63,061 nt of DNA from JBGSKY01 sp041740995 (lineage in GTDB: Bacteria; Planctomycetota; Planctomycetia; Pirellulales; Pirellulaceae): positions 1 to 63,061 of the forward strand of contig JBGSKY010000066.1 in NCBI GenBank assembly GCA_041740995.1. The letters are read 5' to 3'. The notes below the pieces were generated by a model, which was given only the letters and a program-made list of their open reading frames with translations, had not been told where the DNA came from and searched no databases. Numbering within the stretch: the stretch's first letter is position 1; each line of letters opens with the position of its first letter. The position numbers and the translations under genes are program-made. This document shows positions 1 to 7,940 of this stretch, in pieces.

Positions 1-231
1 GTTAATCGCGGAGATGAGGGGCCTGATAATGACCTAGTCGATCGGTTCACACTGGCCAAGCTGACCGGCTTGTCGCTCGCGACTATTGATCGGTACCGAG
101 CCAGCGGCCGCATACCAAGCATTAGGTACGGAAAAAAAGCAATTCGATTCGACTTTGCAGCCGTGCAGCTCGCACTGGCGGAAACGACCGATTGCAATTC
201 GACGGTGCGTTCAGAGGTGGAGACCCAATGA
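1..231 (+). CDS. Helix-turn-helix (excisionase/MerR-like) DNA-binding protein, 5'-truncated by the window
   Basis: The frame is open from the first base of the window to a TGA at 229-231, giving 76 codons with no start, so the gene begins upstream. The protein contains an HTH_17/excisionase-type winged helix: a FTLAKLTGLS first helix, an ATIDRYRASGRIP recognition region and a wing (RYGKKAIRFDF). Such small proteins commonly act as recombination directionality factors or regulators for a nearby tyrosine recombinase, and an integrase gene lies 325 bp downstream on the same strand. The stop overlaps the ATG of a small downstream ORF (ATGA), suggesting coupling. Assignment as an excisionase is inference from fold and position; a plain regulator of the element is equally possible. 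Confidence 0.6.
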   Translation, partial: VNRGDEGPDNDLVDRFTLAKLTGLSLATIDRYRASGRIPSIRYGKKAIRFDFAAVQLALAETTDCNSTVRSEVETQ

Positions 232-374
232 AATTCCGGCGGCTAATTGTGCGGATCGAAGTCACGTACCTCTTACTTCAATACCTGTTACCAGTTGAAG
301 CTCTTTATCAGCGTAATCCGCCTCATCGTAATAAAGATTTTCGGGCATCGTTGGCGGTAAGTCGCTGCGATTAA
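228..374 (+). CDS. Small ORF of unknown function, coupled to the HTH gene
   Basis: A 48-codon ORF starts at an ATG that overlaps the stop of the preceding HTH gene by the ATGA arrangement typical of translational coupling. The product is basic at its N-terminus (MKFRRLIVRIE) with a short hydrophobic stretch (YLLLQYLLPV). I recognise no domain. It could equally be chance read-through behind the HTH gene; the coupled start is the only positive evidence. Confidence 0.25.
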   Translation: MKFRRLIVRIEVTYLLLQYLLPVEALYQRNPPHRNKDFRASLAVSRCD

Positions 375-556
375 TAGCTTACTTTTTAGGACATGTTTTA
401 ATGTCTGAACATGAAGACATGTACGGCATTGGTTTTTGTATCGAACCGGCTATAGTAATCCTGTCGCGGCTAGGCCATGCAAGCTGAACGCCGACACCAC
501 ATCGGTTGCTGCGACAATTTTCTTTCTTTTGTGGTTCATCTGTGGAGATGAAATTC

Positions 557-1948
557 ATGGCTTCGCGCCGTTCAAAAAAGCTTGTACCAACTCGTTACCG
601 GTACCAATTTCTAGTTCCCAACGGCTATGGCCGGCGTGGTAACATCGAATTCGAAAGCGAAGCAGCCCGCAAGATTGGTGCAACGCACGTTCGGCATTTG
701 CTAAAGCAGCTTCAAGACGCATTGCCAGTCCAGCCGGTAACTCAAGCATGGCTGAAAGCCTTAACCGCCGATCAACACACCAAGCTTTCCGATGCGGGCG
801 TTGTCCAACCACGCCAGGCACCGGCGAACGAAGTCCGAACGCTCGAAGCTTTGCAGACTCGTTTTCTGAAAACGGCCAAAGGTGGCAAGGCGGCCACACT
901 AGCCAAGCTGAACCAAGTCTGCGATGCGATGCTGCGGTATCCAGGCTTCACTGCCGAGACGCCGATTGCATCAATCACCAAAGGCGACGCTCGCGAGTTC
1001 GTAGCATGGCTTAAGAACAATGGTAACATCCGTGACAAAGAGCGAACCGACTTAGGTATCAATACCGTTCGCCGACGTACCGGCATTGCAAAGCAGCTAT
1101 TCGACTTTGCGATCGAGTGCAAATGGATCGATGAAAACCCGTTCAACGGACTGGCTTGCACAGTCAACGCCAATGAGGAGCGAATGCAGTTTATCGACCA
1201 TGCGACAATTAACGCGGTTATCGCGATGGCGCCCGATGCACGCTGGCGGGCAATCATCGCCCTAGCGCGGTTCGGCGGTCTGAGAACACCAAGCGAGCTG
1301 ACCGGCCTACTCTGGCAGCATGTCGACTTCGTAGCGGGCCGGATTCTCGTACACAGCCCCAAGACGGAACACCACAAAGGCAAGGCAACCCGATACGTTC
1401 CCCTGTTCCCAGAGCTTCGCCCCTACCTCGAAGACTTAAGAGCCGCCGATCTACCGCCGAACGCTCCGGTAATCGATGGCGTGACATCGGCGACCAACTT
1501 ACGAAAAGGATTGCAAAGCTTCATCAAGAAAGCTGGCGTCGATGTTTGGCCCAAGCTATTCCAGAATCTTCGAGCGAGCCGAGAGACCGAGCTGCTTGCC
1601 GTCTATCCGGCGAAAGACGTTTGCGGTTGGATCGGCAACAGCCAGGCCGTCGCGATGAAGCACTACGCCATGATGCACGACAGCGTTTTCGATTCAGCCA
1701 GCCGAAACGGGGCGTCGATTGGTGCAAAGTTTGGTGCACAAAATGGTGCAGTCGGCGAAATTGGTGCACTCAATGGTGCAGTTTCTGAGAGTCGCGAGAA
1801 TTCAGCCGAACTAGATTCGACCAACGATTCGCGAGGGTTTGACGACGCAAGCGAAGTTTTGCTATCGTCTGAGAATGCCAAAAAATGGGCGGTGAGGGAC
1901 TCGAACCCCCGACCCTCTCGGTGTAAACGAGATGCTCTAACCAACTGA
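557..1948 (+). CDS. Tyrosine recombinase (phage/integrative-element integrase)
   Basis: A 463-residue site-specific recombinase. Numbered from ATG 557, an N-terminal core-binding (SAM-like) region spans about 95-200 and the catalytic domain about 210-375. Visible active-site positions are R243 (GGLRTPSEL), K269 (HSPKT), R339 in FQNLRASRETEL, W358 at the His/Trp position and nucleophile Y370 (MKHYAMM). The usual HxLR histidine is a glutamine. I chose 557 because GGAG at 544-547 lies 9 nt upstream; ATGs at 548 and 506 are also in frame. After Y370 there is a repetitive tail built from NGA/IGA units (residues about 385-410) encoded by GGTGCA direct repeats. The last roughly 20 codons and the stop lie antisense within tRNA-Val, as in elements that insert into tRNA 3' ends. 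It presumably integrates and excises the element extending leftward out of the window. Confidence 0.93.
   Translation: MASRRSKKLVPTRYRYQFLVPNGYGRRGNIEFESEAARKIGATHVRHLLKQLQDALPVQPVTQAWLKALTADQHTKLSDAGVVQPRQAPANEVRTLEALQTRFLKTAKGGKAATLAKLNQVCDAMLRYPGFTAETPIASITKGDAREFVAWLKNNGNIRDKERTDLGINTVRRRTGIAKQLFDFAIECKWIDENPFNGLACTVNANEERMQFIDHATINAVIAMAPDARWRAIIALARFGGLRTPSELTGLLWQHVDFVAGRILVHSPKTEHHKGKATRYVPLFPELRPYLEDLRAADLPPNAPVIDGVTSATNLRKGLQSFIKKAGVDVWPKLFQNLRASRETELLAVYPAKDVCGWIGNSQAVAMKHYAMMHDSVFDSASRNGASIGAKFGAQNGAVGEIGALNGAVSESRENSAELDSTNDSRGFDDASEVLLSSENAKKWAVRDSNPRPSRCKRDALTN
1721..1780 (+). repeat. Five GGTGCA direct repeats with 6-bp periodicity (candidate integrase arm-binding sites)
   Basis: GGTGCA occurs at 1721, 1733, 1745, 1763 and 1775, always in the same orientation, with spacings of 12, 12, 18 and 12 bp. 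Flanking bases are partly conserved (ATTGGTGCA, TTTGGTGCA, AATGGTGCA). The repeats lie inside the integrase coding region about 110-165 bp from the tRNA 3' end, where arm-type sites of a tyrosine recombinase could sit. They also encode a repeated NGA-like peptide, so selection on the protein is an alternative explanation. Confidence 0.6.
1886..1930. other. Probable chromosomal attachment site (attL/attR) at the 3' half of tRNA-Val
   Basis: Tyrosine recombinases of integrative elements often use the anticodon-loop to 3'-end part of a tRNA gene as attB. Here the integrase abuts and enters that part of tRNA-Val, so the junction should lie within this interval. The matching direct repeat at the other end of the element is outside the window, so exact borders cannot be set. 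Confidence 0.4.
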
Positions 1949-1959
1949 GCCAACCGCCC
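1886..1959 (-). tRNA. tRNA-Val (anticodon UAC)
   Basis: The reverse complement folds as a full cloverleaf: acceptor GGGCGGT pairs with ACCGCCC, the D arm is GCTC/GAGC, the anticodon stem TCTCG/CGAGA encloses loop TTTACAC (anticodon TAC), and a GGGGG/CCCTC T stem closes TTCGAGT. The discriminator base is A and CCA is not encoded. The 3' end faces the integrase, whose stop codon lies inside the tRNA on the opposite strand. The intact tRNA indicates that the element carries a duplicate of the tRNA 3' end at its junction. Confidence 0.97.
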
Positions 1960-2076
1960 GTATTTCTTTTAGTCGCAAAAAATTGCCGATCGAATTTGCG
2001 GCAAGTTCTTTGGATCATTTGTGCTTGACTGTCTGCGGATTTTCGCTGACCAGCGTCTGCACCATGCGTGCTTGTC

Positions 2077-2274
2077 TTACAGGGCTGGACGCTTGCGAGC
2101 CATGAAATTACGACGTTCGGCGCGTTGACGTGCTCGGCGTTTGGTCTCGCTTGGCTTCTCGTAAAACTCGCGTCGTCGCATTTCTTTCTTCAAACCGCTT
2201 CGTTCGACTAATTTTCGGAATCGACGAACCGCTTCTTGAATGGTTTCCCGGTCACGGACTAACAACCTGACCAT
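2077..2274 (-). CDS. rpsU: 30S ribosomal protein bS21
   Basis: A 65-residue, strongly basic protein with the typical bS21 layout: a short beta-like start (MVRLLVRDRETIQEAVRRF), then a helix RKLVERSG, the conserved KKEMRRREFYEKPS segment and an arginine-rich tail (KRRARQRAERRN). It binds the 30S platform near the anti-Shine-Dalgarno region and assists initiation. Length and sequence fit the family, so the call is secure. It is a single gene 117 bp from tRNA-Val; the element inserted beside rather than into it. No obvious terminator follows it. Confidence 0.95.
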   Translation of the reverse strand: MVRLLVRDRETIQEAVRRFRKLVERSGLKKEMRRREFYEKPSETKRRARQRAERRNFMARKRPAL

Positions 2275-2834
2275 GCATGCCTCCTCTACAAAGCTTTAAA
2301 AAACAAAACACTTGACTATGGTACTACTCATCCCCGAATCTCCAAGAAAACAGTGACTGATCACACGACCCTAAGATGCACGAGGGGGAACTACGAAATC
2401 CCTTGAATCGACATAAAACATCAAATCAATTCAAGTTTTTTCTAAATTTGTGGCCTCGTAGTTTAACGCTTGCAGCGGCCATGTCCAGCCGAATCGGCTG
2501 CGAAAAACAACCATTTTCGCTCGAAATTTATCGCTTCAAAACCGGAATTTTTAGCGCCAATGCTTCATCGCTTCCGCAGTTTCAAGCATTTTTTCTGGAA
2601 GTCTCGAGCTGGAGCGGCAACTCAGAAATGCAAACATTCTCAGCCGCTTGACTTGCCAATCCACAGGCTGAACTAATATTTCGCCGAAATCCGGAGCCTG
2701 CCTAGTTCCAAATTGCCTAACCCGAACATCACGATCGTTTTTGAAGGTGGCGTATTGAAAGGGTCGATGCAAGGATCGGTTACGGAAAACTGCGCCAAAG
2801 CTCAATCGTTAATCGCAAAAACTGAGATCCGCAA
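2275..2834. other. Intergenic stretch with nothing recognised
   Basis: This is the region upstream of rpsU (minus strand), so it should contain the rpsU promoter. Short reading frames are present on both strands, but none has recognisable motifs, a convincing start or coding-like composition. No RNA gene or repeat was seen. Confidence 0.4.
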
Positions 2835-3038
2835 ATGGCAGCTGCATTCGAACTCCAGATTTTCGATGACTCGGATTCCGACTCGCAAATTCAACCGGTC
2901 AATAGTGAAATTGAGCGACTGCAAAACCATGTGCTCGACGAACTAGCTTCGCTCAACGACAGAATTTGCGGCGTTTTCAAAGCCTTCGGCTATCGCGACG
3001 TTGATGCCGCCGATGAAAGCCTGCCATCAATAAGTTGA
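2835..3038 (+). CDS. Possible small acidic protein, unknown function
   Basis: A 67-codon ORF whose product is acidic and mostly polar or amphipathic (FELQIFDDSDSDSQ near the start, then a helix-like EIERLQNHVLDELASLNDRICGV). The periodic hydrophobics in that helix look more protein-like than the other frames of this stretch. There is no strong ribosome-binding site and no recognised domain. It faces the convergent histidine kinase gene 59 bp downstream. It may be spurious. Confidence 0.35.
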   Translation: MAAAFELQIFDDSDSDSQIQPVNSEIERLQNHVLDELASLNDRICGVFKAFGYRDVDAADESLPSIS

Positions 3039-3097
3039 GATCTGTGCTTTTTAGTTCTCTTTTTGGCGAGATTCAGATCGCCCGCTTTGTAACCCAA

Positions 3098-4180
3098 TCA
3101 GCTGCGGCGTTCGCTAAGCCAAGGGATTCGGATTTCTACGGCCGTACCTGTTCGCTCCTTCGTTTCAATCCAAACGCGACCACCATGACCTTCGACTATC
3201 CGGCGGACTTTACAAAGGCCTATTCCCAATGACCTACCTGCTTCACGCCCGCAATAGTAAAGGTCGAAAGCTTTCTTGAGCATGGCTTCGGAAAAACCGA
3301 TCCCACTGTCAATAATGGCGATACGAATCGCAGGCAGCAAGTCGCCAGACTTACCATCCTGCCCACCGGTCGCTTCGTCAACGCGATGACAAGCTAGTGA
3401 TATGAAACCACCTCGTTGAGACGCTTGCACACTGTTGGCAAAAAGTGCTAAGACGACTTCGGTCATCGCAGTTTCATCGAACCTTGCTGGAAGCTTTCGA
3501 TCGTCAATGTCCGATTCGAATTGCAAGCCAGCAGCCGACGCTCGATCGCCAAGCGTCGAACAACACGCGTTAATCGAAGCCGCAATATCGCCACTTACAA
3601 AACGAAGCTTGGGCATCTGCACGGCCAGCATCATCTCAGCGAGCATTTCATGCGCCCTGGTCGCTTGACTGACAATCACTTCAGCCGCTTGACGATGACG
3701 CTGATCAACTAGAGCCGTTTCGAGATTCTGTGCTCTGGCTGAAATATTTGCCAGTTGATTGTTGATATCGTGTGACAAACCGTATGCGAAGTTGTACATC
3801 GTTTCAGCGACGCGACTCTCAACCGCCGCAGAGAATCGCAAAGTGACCGTTTTTCGCTGGATTGCTGCATGAATCGCAGCCTGCAAATTCTCAATCGCAA
3901 AATCCATATTGGTAGTCGAATTACAATTCGCTGCCGAAGCGTTTTCTCGCAAGTCGTCCAGCAGTATCGTTAAAGCTCCAACCCAATCGCTTTGTGGGTC
4001 GAGGCCCAGCGATTCGCAAAGCTTTTGCGAAAGGCTGGCTTCTAATTCAGAATCAGGGCAAAGGCCCGCATAGCGGAAAGCCAGAGCGGCAGCGCGCCAG
4101 AGACTCTCAACTGAAATGGACTGTAAACGATTCATGGCAGTTGAGTTTATCAAATCCAAACGGCGTTTAACATTGCCCAC
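3098..4180 (-). CDS. Soluble sensor histidine kinase
   Basis: A 360-residue HisKA/HATPase_c protein without membrane segments, so a cytoplasmic kinase. A helical N-terminal region (about 1-115) has no recognised sensory domain. The H-box is FAYGLSHDINNQLANI with phospho-acceptor H137. The N-box is ALFANSVQAS, G1 is IIDSGIGFSE, and the G2 region (RSLGIGLCKVRRIVEGHGG) is followed by the final beta strands. An in-frame ATG at 4135 (MNRLQSIS) may be the true start. The next gene upstream on the same strand is an HTH-receiver protein about 600 bp away with a terminator between, so they are probably separate units although they could form a signalling pair. The cognate regulator is unknown. Confidence 0.88.
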   Translation of the reverse strand: MGNVKRRLDLINSTAMNRLQSISVESLWRAAALAFRYAGLCPDSELEASLSQKLCESLGLDPQSDWVGALTILLDDLRENASAANCNSTTNMDFAIENLQAAIHAAIQRKTVTLRFSAAVESRVAETMYNFAYGLSHDINNQLANISARAQNLETALVDQRHRQAAEVIVSQATRAHEMLAEMMLAVQMPKLRFVSGDIAASINACCSTLGDRASAAGLQFESDIDDRKLPARFDETAMTEVVLALFANSVQASQRGGFISLACHRVDEATGGQDGKSGDLLPAIRIAIIDSGIGFSEAMLKKAFDLYYCGREAGRSLGIGLCKVRRIVEGHGGRVWIETKERTGTAVEIRIPWLSERRS

Positions 4181-4684
4181 GAAATTCAGCTCGTAAGTTC
4201 GAAGTAGACTTGAACTGCTCGATTTAATTCGCGGTCGAAAAGACGTCTGGCAATTTTAGCCTTCATGACAATCGCCGACCAAAATAGGGACTGGCCTACA
4301 CGAAGATCCGACTAGCAGGCTAGGCACCTAAGGGGCTGGCACGAAATAACTTCCCGATTTGCAAGGCATGTCAATCTGAACCTGAGCACTATTGGTTATT
4401 GTCCTAAATCTGCATTGGGACCCCCATGAGCTTGTCTTATGGGTGAACCAGCTTCGTAAGCTAACATCACGACGCCAACCAAAAGCCCCCAACACGTTCA
4501 TCCCGTTTGGTGAAACAGATTGCTTGAAGCGTCAAGGAACTTTCGCTCCGGGGGGGAAGAACCCACAAGGAGGGCGGGAAAGATCCCACTGGACTCTGTC
4601 GGAGCGTTGAACGTCGCAGTTTTGATCTGCTATTAAACCGCGGAGTACGGAAGTTAATTCAGGACAATTCCTAAGTCCATGCAA
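4181..4684. other. Intergenic stretch upstream of the histidine kinase
   Basis: This region lies between the histidine kinase start and the terminator of the response regulator. It must contain the kinase promoter. A G7 tract near 4550 and a few short frames are present, but nothing in them looks coding and I see no RNA gene. Confidence 0.35.
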
Positions 4685-4721
4685 AAACCCAAGACGCAGG
4701 AGAGGTTTGCGTCTTGGGTTT
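4685..4721 (-). terminator. Rho-independent terminator of the response-regulator gene
   Basis: A perfect 14-bp inverted repeat (AAACCCAAGACGCA at 4685-4698 with its complement at 4708-4721) encloses a 9-nt loop. On the minus strand it is followed by a run of five T, so it should stop transcripts leaving the regulator gene that ends at 4777. The plus-strand side is less T-rich, though bidirectional activity is possible. Confidence 0.85.
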
Positions 4722-4776
4722 CTAATTTTGGTTGGCCCGCTGTTAGTCGACAACGAACTAAATCCTATTGAATTCT

Positions 4777-5367
4777 TTATACGCCGACTGGTCGGTCGAT
4801 TTCGATCAGATCGCAAACCTTGTCCAAAAGCTTTTCCGTGGTAAACGGCTTCTGCATGAAGTCATTTGCCCCGGCGTTTCGAAGGTCGCTGACCTTGTCA
4901 AGTTCCACCATCCCGGAGATGCAAAGGATCTTAACCGAGTCCATTGTCTTGTCGGAACGGACGCGTTGACAGACTTCACGTCCGTTAATGTCCGGCAGCA
5001 TGACATCGAGGACAACGCAATCGGGTCGGAATTCTTTGACTTGCATTCCTGCATCAAAGCCGTTGTTGGCGGTTCGAATCTCGAAGCGTCCGTCCCGCTG
5101 GAAGCAATCAACCATGAGATCAACCAAATCTTGGTCGTCGTCAACGATCAATAGCTTTTTGCGTCCGCTCTCTAGCGCGTCCGTTGGAATACCGTTGTCT
5201 TTCATGAAGACAAACAGGTGATCTCGAGGGATTCGTCGAAAGCGGCTACCGGGTACGCGGAAACCTTTGAGTGAACCATTGTCGAAACAACGGATAATCG
5301 TTTGCTGACTGACCTTGCAGATCTTCGCTGCTTCGCCAGTTGTAAATACTGTTTTTGTAGTGGACAT
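4777..5367 (-). CDS. HTH-receiver response regulator
   Basis: A 196-residue protein with an inverted order compared with ordinary regulators: an N-terminal excisionase/MerR-type helix-turn-helix (about 7-58, FTTGEAAKICKVSQQTI then RVPGSRFRRIPRD wing) followed by a CheY-like receiver (71-190). The receiver has the acidic cluster D76-D78, phospho-acceptor D121 (VVLDVMLPD), S151 and K173 (QKPF), so it looks competent. I start at the ATG at 5367, directly before the HTH; a longer frame reaches 5448 but adds an unlikely leader. AGGAAGG lies about 12 nt upstream. A strong terminator follows. Regulators of this layout presumably bind DNA through the HTH in a phosphorylation-dependent way; the target is unknown. 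Confidence 0.88.
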   Translation of the reverse strand: MSTTKTVFTTGEAAKICKVSQQTIIRCFDNGSLKGFRVPGSRFRRIPRDHLFVFMKDNGIPTDALESGRKKLLIVDDDQDLVDLMVDCFQRDGRFEIRTANNGFDAGMQVKEFRPDCVVLDVMLPDINGREVCQRVRSDKTMDSVKILCISGMVELDKVSDLRNAGANDFMQKPFTTEKLLDKVCDLIEIDRPVGV

Positions 5368-5790
5368 TGCTTCGAACCATCCTTCCTGTTGATGGCTGAG
5401 GGCCGGACCCCAAACGTCGCACACGGCTGAACCGAAACGAATCAGCAATCACTTGCCAGTTCGCTTGGAGGCGTCGCCAGAGCAATGGTTATCGGCCACG
5501 AAAGGTAATGAAGACGTAGCACATCGAACGAACACGTCGTCTTCGAAACGCGTTCCTCGTTGCCGGTATATCCTGTGACGTCAACCACGTCTTCCAGGCT
5601 TACCAAGCTTCCCGACACCTCGCAACATATCGATCGCTCAGCTTGCAGGTCAAGACGAATCCGACAAAGTATCACAAAGAGCCAGAAATCGATGCAAGAT
5701 GCGGAAAACAGCTGGAGATTACCAGTCGGAAAGTCCCGCAGCATCTCTTAATGCATACGCCCGAATTCCTCTAGAGGGTTCAAGTCACGA
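5368..5790. other. Intergenic stretch with nothing recognised
   Basis: This region lies upstream of the HTH-receiver gene and downstream of the ABC permease. Frames up to about 100 codons exist on both strands but look like shadows without domains or start signals. No hairpin with a T-tract was seen at the ABC operon end. Confidence 0.35.
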
Positions 5791-6654
5791 TCAGCCACCG
5801 TAACCACTGTATCGCTTTAGCCCTCGATAATATGCAAATCGAGTGAGCGCATAAAAAGCGATCGTCCAGACGAAGAGCATCATCATCTCGAAAGCGAGGT
5901 CCCAGCCTTGAATCTTTCCTAGATAGACCGCCGCTGGAAAGTAAGCCAGATACTTAAACGGCAGATAAGTCACGAGCGACTGCCAAGGCTCGGGAATGAT
6001 ATCGATTGGAAACATGTGCCCCGAAAGAAAGAAAGAAAAGAGCATGTACACGAAAAGCAGCGACGAGACCTCCAAAAACCAAAATCCGATCAGACCGATC
6101 CAGGCCTCCAAGTAAAACCCAAGCACAAACGCCATTACCAATGAAACTAAAAATGCTGCAAATGTCGTCGCGTCTGGGAATGCTTTGAAGTAGTCACCAC
6201 ATAGATAGAATACGATCGCAAAGGGAATTGTTGCAACCGAATAGTAGGCCAGCTTGTGTGCGACTCGCGAGATGAACATGAACTGCAACATGTCGATCGG
6301 CTGAACCAAGAATTTTTTAACGTCCCCTTCGCGAATTTGCCTTGCGATGCTGGTCGCCAAGCCCGGCATGCTGGAAAACGCGCGGCCAAGCATCGTCATT
6401 AAATAATAGGCCACCATGTCGGAGAACGAATATCCAGCAATCGAAGCTTGCTCTGGATCGGACGGATTGAGACTTTCGAAAATCGCCCACCAAAGAAAGA
6501 TCTGGGTAATGATCGGTAGGAATCGCATCAACGTTCCCAACGCAAAATCACCTCGGTAAACCAATCGCTCTTGCAAAGCGATTCGAAGAATAACCCAGGT
6601 CTCTCGAAGCCGGTCAGCCCACGTCGTCTTTGTCGCCGAATTCGAACCAGCCAT
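5791..6654 (-). CDS. ABC-2 family exporter permease
   Basis: A 287-residue integral membrane protein with six predicted membrane segments, resembling the ABC2_membrane_6 permeases (viologen/daunorubicin-type exporters). After a short cytoplasmic N-terminus (RLRETWVILRIALQERLVYRGDF) it shows hydrophobic segments near 40-60, 80-100, 130-155, 160-190, 195-215 and 255-275. The cytoplasmic REGDVKKFLVQPID segment is typical of this family and couples to the ATPase. Its ATG immediately follows the stop of the ATP-binding gene with no gap, so the two are co-translated as one exporter. The substrate cannot be told from sequence. Confidence 0.88.
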   Translation of the reverse strand: MAGSNSATKTTWADRLRETWVILRIALQERLVYRGDFALGTLMRFLPIITQIFLWWAIFESLNPSDPEQASIAGYSFSDMVAYYLMTMLGRAFSSMPGLATSIARQIREGDVKKFLVQPIDMLQFMFISRVAHKLAYYSVATIPFAIVFYLCGDYFKAFPDATTFAAFLVSLVMAFVLGFYLEAWIGLIGFWFLEVSSLLFVYMLFSFFLSGHMFPIDIIPEPWQSLVTYLPFKYLAYFPAAVYLGKIQGWDLAFEMMMLFVWTIAFYALTRFAYYRGLKRYSGYGG

Positions 6655-7635
6655 TTAACCACTCACTTTCGTGAACAAATTGGCAATGACTTCTTCTAAG
6701 GGCGGATCTTCGACAACCAAGTCAGCAACTGTGAAGTGACTTAAGATCGCCGCCAGCCTATTTGCGACTTCACTTTTATGAATTCGAAAGCTGACGCGCG
6801 GCAATTCGACTGACTCGACGTCGCCAAAACGTTCCAAGCCTTCGGTCGTTTGAAGTTCGGGAATCTGCAACGTAATAATCTTCGAACTACTGAAGCCCTC
6901 AATGACGCCGGCAAGCGAACCGTCATACTGGATTTGTCCGTCAGCAATGACGACTACGCGTTTGCAGAGCGCAGCGATGTCCTTCATGTAGTGACTGGTC
7001 AGAAGTATCGTGATCTTGCGTTGTTCTTGATAGAACTTTAAGAACTGCTGAATGTTATGTTGCGCTATGACGTCCAGACCGATTGTCGGCTCGTCCAAAA
7101 ACAAGACTTCCGGCGAATGCAGCAAAGCCGCCGTTAGTTCCATTTTCATTCGTTCGCCTAGAGAAAGCTCGCGGACTGGGCGTTGCATCAGCTCCGTCGT
7201 GCCGAGCAAATCGGTCAATTCGCCAAGCGTCGATTTGAATCGGTCAGGTTCAATCCGGTAGATCTTCTCATGAAGGCGAAACGATTCCTGAGCCGGCAAA
7301 TCCCACCACAATTGGTTTTTCTGACCCATCACAAGCGCAAATCGTCGTCGATAGTCCAGTGGTCGCTCCCACGGGACATACCCCATCACCGTTGCCGAAC
7401 CCGACGTCGGATAGATTACACCACTAAGCAATTTTAATGTCGTCGTCTTACCCGCGCCGTTGGGTCCGAGGAAGGCTACGAATTCTCCCGCTTCGACTTG
7501 CAATGAAACGTCTTTTACGGCGTGGACAGTGCGATACTCACGATGAAAGAGGCTGCCGATGGAGCTGAGCAATCCTTCCTTCTTTTGAAATACCTGATAG
7601 GTCTTTTCGAGATTCTTGATTTCTATGACAGACAT
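6655..7635 (-). CDS. ABC exporter ATP-binding protein
   Basis: A 326-residue nucleotide-binding subunit. The Walker A motif is GPNGAGKTTTLKLL, the signature is LSLGERMKMEL (S-G of the LSGGQ type), Walker B is VLFLDEPTIGLD, and the switch His sits in LLTSHYMKD. A C-terminal extension of about 90 residues after the ATPase core matches the CcmA/DrrA-like exporters. The N-terminus carries an extra segment (QKKEGLLSSIGSLFHREYRTVHAV) between the first strand and Walker A, common in this exporter group. It forms a two-gene operon with the downstream permease. The permease/ATPase pair should act as dimers in the cytoplasmic membrane. Confidence 0.92.
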   Translation of the reverse strand: MSVIEIKNLEKTYQVFQKKEGLLSSIGSLFHREYRTVHAVKDVSLQVEAGEFVAFLGPNGAGKTTTLKLLSGVIYPTSGSATVMGYVPWERPLDYRRRFALVMGQKNQLWWDLPAQESFRLHEKIYRIEPDRFKSTLGELTDLLGTTELMQRPVRELSLGERMKMELTAALLHSPEVLFLDEPTIGLDVIAQHNIQQFLKFYQEQRKITILLTSHYMKDIAALCKRVVVIADGQIQYDGSLAGVIEGFSSSKIITLQIPELQTTEGLERFGDVESVELPRVSFRIHKSEVANRLAAILSHFTVADLVVEDPPLEEVIANLFTKVSG

Positions 7636-7856
7636 GGAACTCTTTACTTACTCACAATCATTCGTCGGCATCGAGCGCACCGAAAATGCTAGCTGCAAAG
7701 CCGCCTGTCGAAAAGGGGCAAAGCACTCGATATCGGACTGGTGTTGCTCAGCAGAACGGAATTGTCTCCTTTGCGTCCGCAGCCGTTCCTTATGCCAAGC
7801 TGTGCTTCAATCGATCATTCTGAAGGCTGATTCTAATGAAGCACAGAAAGCGATTT

Positions 7857-7923
7857 AGAGCCTATCCCGAAAGGGTGACCCGTTGGAGGAACGGAGAGGG
7901 TCAGACCCCTTCGGATAGGTTCT
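7857..7923 (+). repeat. 67-bp dispersed palindromic repeat, copy 1
   Basis: Terminal arms AGAGCCTATCC (7857-7867) and GGATAGGTTCT (7913-7923) are inverted repeats with one mismatch. The inside holds further complementary blocks (CCGTT/AACGG and GGGT/ACCC). A second copy of identical length lies inverted at 27621-27687. This copy starts 18 bp beyond the stop of the cytochrome c synthase gene, so it may form a 3'-end hairpin in that transcript. The surrounding 305-bp spacer (7636-7940) also contains the ABC operon promoter and shows nothing else. Confidence 0.8.
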
Positions 7924-7940
7924 TAGTATTGCAGCATTTG

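Noticed and set aside
772..1383. 203-codon minus-strand open frame
   Set aside because: It is the antisense shadow of the integrase, with Arg/Ser-rich low-information sequence.
2376..2651. 91-codon plus-strand frame downstream of rpsU's start side
   Set aside because: The translation is rich in Ser/Phe with no domain and no ribosome-binding site; several other frames overlap it.
4392..4610. 72-codon plus-strand frame with a G7 run
   Set aside because: It has no start signal or domain, and its composition differs from real genes; taken as intergenic.
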